Positions 12,780 through 16,718 of a stretch of DNA of 16,718 nt are shown here, piece after piece (position 1 is the first letter of the stretch; every line of letters starts with the position of its first letter). Origin of the DNA: an uncultured Gammaproteobacteria bacterium (lineage in GTDB: Bacteria > Pseudomonadota > Gammaproteobacteria > Halothiobacillales > Halothiobacillaceae); NCBI GenBank assembly GCA_938004235.1, contig CALKWL010000399.1, positions 1 through 16,718 of the forward strand, read 5' to 3'. Made by a program: the position numbers and the translations under genes. The notes under the pieces are model-generated. The model made no database searches, was not told where the DNA came from, and saw only the letters and a program-made list of their open reading frames with translations.

Positions 12780-13718
12780 TCAATGCAAGCGTTGAGGCTG
12801 GCTTAACGGCAAGGTCGTAAACAATGCGGCGGCATCGACCGCATCAAAACGGTAATGGGCATTGCAGAACTCGCAATCCACTTCAACGCTGCCCTGCTCG
12901 GCCAGAATACTTTCGATTTCATTCGCGCCCAGGCTGCGTAGCATCTCGCCCACACGCTCGCGTGAACAGGAGCACATGAAGCGCACATACTCCGGACTGA
13001 AAATCCGTCGGTCTTCCTCGTGAAACAGGCGCCTGAGCAGGGTTTCACCCGGCAAGCCCAGCAGTTCTTCGCGCGTGACCGTATCCGCCAGGGCTTGCGC
13101 GCGAGCCCAGTCTTCGTCATCCGCCGCCGCGTGGTGTTCGGGCATCTTTTGCACCAGCAACCCGGCAGCGTGATGCAGGTCGGCTTCCAGCCACAGGCGG
13201 GTGGGAAGCTGCTCTGAGCGTTCAAAGTATGCCTGCAAGGCCTGTGCCAGCCGTTCGCCTTCCAACGGTACTATGCCCTGGTAGCGCTCACCGCGCGCCG
13301 TTTCAATGGTCATGACCAGTCGCCCGCCGTTCAGCAGTTGCAAACCGCGCGCACCATCCTGGAGCGCATCGCCATGCCAGTGCGCCAGTCCGCGCAGCTC
13401 GCGGTTGGAGGTGACCTGCATCACCAGAAGATGCACGGCGAGAGGCGCGCTGGAATCCTGCGGGTTTGAGTGTTCGGAGCGTTCACCCATGATTTGCAAG
13501 GTCAATTTACCGTCGATTTTCAGCGTGGCCGCCAACAGCACCGCCGCCACGGCGGCTTCACCCAAAAGTTCGGCCACGGCAGGCGGGTATGCGCTGCGCG
13601 AGAGCAAAGCCTGCCAGGAGCCATCAAGCTGAACCAGCTCGCCGCGCACGGGCGCATGGCGTTCATCGCCTGCTGCGCCTAGAAAAATGAAACGATGCAG
13701 TTGATCCCTGTGTGCCAT
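12780..13718 (-). CDS. hslO: Redox-regulated chaperone Hsp33
   Basis: A cytosolic holdase switched on by oxidation: four cysteines release zinc and form disulfides, unfolding the linker. It has 312 residues, slightly longer than E. coli (292), mainly through an insertion near ERSEHSNPQDSS. The zinc centre is intact: Cys249 and Cys251 (MCSCSRERV), and Cys282 and Cys285 (VDCEFCNAHY). The N-terminal domain has GELVQL, LLGEAAVAAVLLAATLK and GKLTLQ, as in the family. ATG 13718 lies one base after the gatB stop, so translation is likely coupled. Its place among housekeeping genes rather than a heat-shock operon is not unusual. Confidence 0.97.
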   Translation of the reverse strand: MAHRDQLHRFIFLGAAGDERHAPVRGELVQLDGSWQALLSRSAYPPAVAELLGEAAVAAVLLAATLKIDGKLTLQIMGERSEHSNPQDSSAPLAVHLLVMQVTSNRELRGLAHWHGDALQDGARGLQLLNGGRLVMTIETARGERYQGIVPLEGERLAQALQAYFERSEQLPTRLWLEADLHHAAGLLVQKMPEHHAAADDEDWARAQALADTVTREELLGLPGETLLRRLFHEEDRRIFSPEYVRFMCSCSRERVGEMLRSLGANEIESILAEQGSVEVDCEFCNAHYRFDAVDAAALFTTLPLSQPQRLH

Positions 13719-13719
13719 C

Positions 13720-15156
13720 TCAGCCCCCCAGACGCTGTTTCAACACGGCATTCAACTGCGCCGGATTCGCCTTGCCCTTGGCGGCTTTCATCACCTGACC
13801 GACCAGGAAACCAAAGACTTTGTCCTTGCCTGAACGGAACTCGGCCACTTGCTCGGGGAACTGCGCCAGTGCCGCATCAACAATGGCCGCAATCGCGCCT
13901 TCATCGGTAATCTGCTTCAGGCCCTTTTTCTCAATAATGGTATCTGCGCTGCCCTCGCCCGCCCACATGGCCTCAAATACCTCTTTGGCCAGTTTGCCGG
14001 ACAGGGTGTTATCAGCAATGCGCGCGAGCAAACCGCCAAGCATGTCGGCAGTCACCGGGCTGTGCGCAATATCAAGTCCGGCCTTGTTAAGTGCTGCGGA
14101 GAGATCACCCATCACCCAGTTGGCTGCAAGTTTGGCTTCACACCCCGCCACCTTGAGCGCGTTTTCAAAGTAATCAGCCAGCTCGCGATCTGCGGTGAGG
14201 AGGTTGGCATCATAGGCCGACAGGCCAAGTTGCTCGACAAAACGCTGCTTCTTCTGTTGCGGCAGCTCTGGAAGGCCAGCGCGCACCGACTCGATGAAGG
14301 CTTCGTCCAGCACCACCGGCAAGAGATCGGGGTCGGGGAAATAGCGGTAGTCATGCGCCTCTTCCTTGCTGCGCATGGAGCGGGTTTCGTCCCGATCCGG
14401 GTCATACAGGCGGGTTTCCTGCACTACTTTGCCGCCGCTCTCAAGAATGTCGATTTGACGCTCGACTTCAAAGTTGATGGCGCGTTCCAGAAAGCGGAAG
14501 GAGTTGACGTTCTTGATTTCAGCTCGGGTACCAAACGCTTCTTGCCCCTTGGGGCGCACCGAGACGTTGGCATCCACGCGGAACGAGCCTTCCTGCATAT
14601 TGCCATCGCACATGCCAAGGTAGCGCACCAGGCTGTGAATGGTTTTGGCATAGGCCACCGCTTCCTTGGCCGAGCGCATGTCAGGGTCGGAAACAATCTC
14701 CAAAAGCGGCGTGCCGGCACGGTTCAAGTCAATGCCGGTCAAGCCATGAAAATCCTCATGCAAGGATTTGCCCGCGTCTTCTTCAAGATGTGCGCGAGTC
14801 AGGCCGACGATTTTGCTTGTGCCATCTTCCATTGCAACGTGAACTTCACCCCGCGCCACGATGGGCAAATCCATCTGACTGATCTGATAGCCCTTGGGCA
14901 AATCGGGGTAGAAGTAGTTTTTGCGCGCAAAAATCGAGCGACGATTCACCATCGCATTGATGGCCAGGCCAAAGGTGACGGCCAGGCGCACCGCCTCGGC
15001 ATTGAGCACAGGCAAGGCACCGGGCATTCCAAGATCAACCACATTGGCCTGGGTGTTGGGCTCGGCGCCAAAGGCGGTGGACGAGCCGGAAAAGATTTTG
15101 CTCTTGGTGGCAAGCTGGGCATGAATCTCAAGCCCGATCACGGTTTCCCATTGCAT
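13720..15156 (-). CDS. gatB: Aspartyl/glutamyl-tRNA amidotransferase subunit B
   Basis: The tRNA-binding kinase subunit of GatCAB, which converts misacylated Glu-tRNA(Gln), and usually Asp-tRNA(Asn), to the correct amide form. It has 478 residues, the typical length. The N-terminal signature WETVIGLEIHAQL leads to YFYPDLPKGYQISQ, TRAHLEEDAGKS, DLNRAGTPLLEIV and RVDANVSVRPKG, all diagnostic; the C-terminal YqeY-like tail domain (ITDEGAIAAIVDAAL to AVLKQRL) is complete. It starts 14 bp after gatA. Presence of GatCAB implies the organism lacks a direct glutaminyl- or asparaginyl-tRNA synthetase, or keeps both routes. Confidence 0.98.
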   Translation of the reverse strand: MQWETVIGLEIHAQLATKSKIFSGSSTAFGAEPNTQANVVDLGMPGALPVLNAEAVRLAVTFGLAINAMVNRRSIFARKNYFYPDLPKGYQISQMDLPIVARGEVHVAMEDGTSKIVGLTRAHLEEDAGKSLHEDFHGLTGIDLNRAGTPLLEIVSDPDMRSAKEAVAYAKTIHSLVRYLGMCDGNMQEGSFRVDANVSVRPKGQEAFGTRAEIKNVNSFRFLERAINFEVERQIDILESGGKVVQETRLYDPDRDETRSMRSKEEAHDYRYFPDPDLLPVVLDEAFIESVRAGLPELPQQKKQRFVEQLGLSAYDANLLTADRELADYFENALKVAGCEAKLAANWVMGDLSAALNKAGLDIAHSPVTADMLGGLLARIADNTLSGKLAKEVFEAMWAGEGSADTIIEKKGLKQITDEGAIAAIVDAALAQFPEQVAEFRSGKDKVFGFLVGQVMKAAKGKANPAQLNAVLKQRLGG

Positions 15157-15170
15157 GTGAAGATCCTGAA

Positions 15171-16634
15171 TTATTTGAATGCCTCTGGCATCTGAAGATG
15201 CCAGTCGGTCGCCTGCTGGTAACGATGGGCAATATTTAACAACCGGCTTTCGGCAAACGCCTTGCCGATGACTTGCAAGCCAACCGGGCGAGCGTGGGCA
15301 AAACCAACGGGGATCGAGATGGCGGGCAAACCGGCAAGATTGACCGGCACGGTATAAATATCGGACAAATACATGGCCACAGGGTCTTTGAGCGACTCGC
15401 CCAGATTGGGCGCAACATGAGGCGCCACAGGCCCCATGATCACATCCACCTCGGAGAGCACACGCGCAAAATCGTCGGCAATCAGGCGGCGCACACGCTG
15501 TGCCTTGAGGTAATAAGCATCGTAATAGCCGGACGAGAGGGCGTAGGTTCCGATCATGATGCGGCGCTTGACCTCATCACCAAAGCCTTCAGCGCGTGAA
15601 CGCTCGTAGAGATCCGTCAAATCCTTGGGCGCGTCGCAACGATGGCCAAAACGCACACCATCAAAGCGCGACAGATTGGATGAGGCCTCAGCAGGGGCAA
15701 TCACGTAATAAGCCGGAATCGCCAACTCGCTGTTCGGCAGGCTGACTTCGCATACCTCAGCACCCAGTTTGCGGAACTCGGCAATCGCCGCATCAATCGC
15801 CGCCGCGACACCCGCATCCAGCCCCGTGCCGAAATACTCGCGCGGCAAGCCGATTTTAAGTCCGTTCAGGTCAAGATTGAGTTGCGCGCTGTAATCCTCG
15901 GTGGGCTGCTCGCTGCTGGTGGAGTCACGCGCATCGAAGCCCGCCATGGCATTGAGCAACAGGGCGCAATCTTCTGCCGAACGCGCCATCGGCCCACCCT
16001 GGTCGAGCGAGGAGGCATAGGCGATCATGCCAAAACGGGACACCCGCCCGTAGGTCGGCTTGAGTCCAGTGATACCGCAATACGCCGCAGGCTGGCGAAT
16101 CGAACCACCGGTGTCCGTGCCCGTGGCCGCAGGTGTCAGCCCCGCTGCAATCGCTGCTGCCGAGCCACCCGATGAACCACCGGGCACAGCTTGCGTATCC
16201 CAGGGGTTTTTGGTCGCACCGTAAAAGCTGGACTCACTGGTTGATCCCATGGCGAACTCGTCCATGTTCAGCTTGCCGAGCATGACGGTACCCGCCTGCT
16301 GCAAACGCTCCACCACAGTGGCGTTATATGGAGCAATAAACCTGTCCAGCATGCGCGACCCGCAGGAAGTGCGGATGCCCTGGGTGCAGAAAATGTCCTT
16401 GTGAGCCAGTGGAATGCCGGTAAGCGCCCCGCCCTGCCCCGCTGCAAGTGCCTCATCGGCACGTTGCGCATCAAGCAGGGCTTCGTCTTCGGTCAGCGTG
16501 ACAAAGCTATTGAGCGAAGCATCATGGGCGCGGACACGCTCAACGTAGTATTGAGCGAGTTCACGGGCAGAAAGCTGCTTTTGATCGAGCATTCCGCGCA
16601 ATTGAGTCAGGGATTGATGATGAAGTGCGCTCAT
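15171..16634 (-). CDS. gatA: Aspartyl/glutamyl-tRNA amidotransferase subunit A
   Basis: The glutaminase subunit of GatCAB; it releases ammonia from glutamine and channels it to GatB. It has 487 residues with the amidase-signature triad in place: Lys79 in LAHKD, Ser154 in PGGSSGGSAAA and nucleophile Ser178 in TDTGGSIRQPA, the same numbers as in S. aureus GatA. KLNMDEFAMGSTSE and NPWDTQAVPGG further mark the family. ATG 16634 overlaps the last base of the gatC stop (TAATG). It heads the transcript run seen in the window, but the promoter lies beyond gatC, outside the contig. Confidence 0.98.
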   Translation of the reverse strand: MSALHHQSLTQLRGMLDQKQLSARELAQYYVERVRAHDASLNSFVTLTEDEALLDAQRADEALAAGQGGALTGIPLAHKDIFCTQGIRTSCGSRMLDRFIAPYNATVVERLQQAGTVMLGKLNMDEFAMGSTSESSFYGATKNPWDTQAVPGGSSGGSAAAIAAGLTPAATGTDTGGSIRQPAAYCGITGLKPTYGRVSRFGMIAYASSLDQGGPMARSAEDCALLLNAMAGFDARDSTSSEQPTEDYSAQLNLDLNGLKIGLPREYFGTGLDAGVAAAIDAAIAEFRKLGAEVCEVSLPNSELAIPAYYVIAPAEASSNLSRFDGVRFGHRCDAPKDLTDLYERSRAEGFGDEVKRRIMIGTYALSSGYYDAYYLKAQRVRRLIADDFARVLSEVDVIMGPVAPHVAPNLGESLKDPVAMYLSDIYTVPVNLAGLPAISIPVGFAHARPVGLQVIGKAFAESRLLNIAHRYQQATDWHLQMPEAFK

Positions 16635-16673
16635 TATTCGATCACCTTGGGCACAAGGAACAAGCCGTTTTCA
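16634..16673 (-). CDS. gatC: GatC, C-terminal fragment (partial)
   Basis: Twelve codons ENGLFLVPKVIE and a TAA stop, the standard C-terminus of GatC, the small linker subunit that stabilises GatA on GatB. The rest is cut off by the adapter at 16674. The stop shares one base with the gatA start. Short, but the motif and position make it near certain. Confidence 0.92.
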
Positions 16674-16718
16674 AGATCGGAAGAGCACACGTCTGAACTC
16701 CAGTCACGTCAGTCAATC
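16674..16718 (+). other. Illumina TruSeq index (P7) adapter (artefact)
   Basis: It starts with AGATCGGAAGAGCACACG and continues through the standard read-2 adapter to CCAGTCAC, then GTCAGTCA, probably an 8-base index, then ATC, the start of the constant region that follows an index. It is not genomic. Confidence 0.97.

Noticed and set aside
13849..15195. 448-codon plus-strand frame
   Set aside because: It lies antisense to gatB, which has full family motifs; a shadow from codon bias.

Overview
The window is a 16.7 kb contig from a proteobacterial chromosome. A gammaproteobacterium or acidithiobacillus-like lineage fits best, judging from a DUF1249 (YqiB-type) gene, an isc locus, a near-perfect gamma/beta-type dif site and thiE next to hemL; I do not name a genus. 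Both ends are Illumina adapter, not genome (1-46 and 16674-16718), so the real insert is about 47-16673.

Left arm (47-2600, + strand): the 3' end of a DUF1249 gene, then iscR-iscS-iscU with a promoter carrying two tandem type-1-like IscR sites, closed by an intrinsic terminator. IscS and IscU have all their catalytic residues. The IscR lacks all three cysteine ligands of the [2Fe-2S] cluster.

Middle (2600-4430): the chromosome dimer-resolution site dif (4283-4310) with a small element in it. A 1368 bp unit lies between a second dif-like site (2915-2942) and dif. A truncated, diverged copy of one end of such a unit remains on the iscU side. The unit holds a ribbon-helix-helix gene, a DUF3653-like gene of the kind found in filamentous phages, a nested hairpin, and TGTCTATACA repeats. 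It has no recognisable replication initiator, coat or assembly gene. It resembles a minimal satellite of Xer-integrating filamentous phages and is the most novel part of the window.

Right arm (4423-16673, all - strand): two tandem glycine-zipper lipoproteins, a secreted thioredoxin-fold-like protein, hemL, and a tightly packed run read in the order gatC(partial)-gatA-gatB-hslO-GH15/phosphorylase-kinase-like-glk-mgtC-thiE. It joins glutamyl-tRNA amidation, redox chaperoning, glucose phosphorylation and cofactor synthesis.

Genes on both arms point toward dif, co-directional with replication forks arriving at the terminus, and terminators flank dif on both sides. Apart from the element there are few gaps and no RNA gene or CRISPR array was seen.
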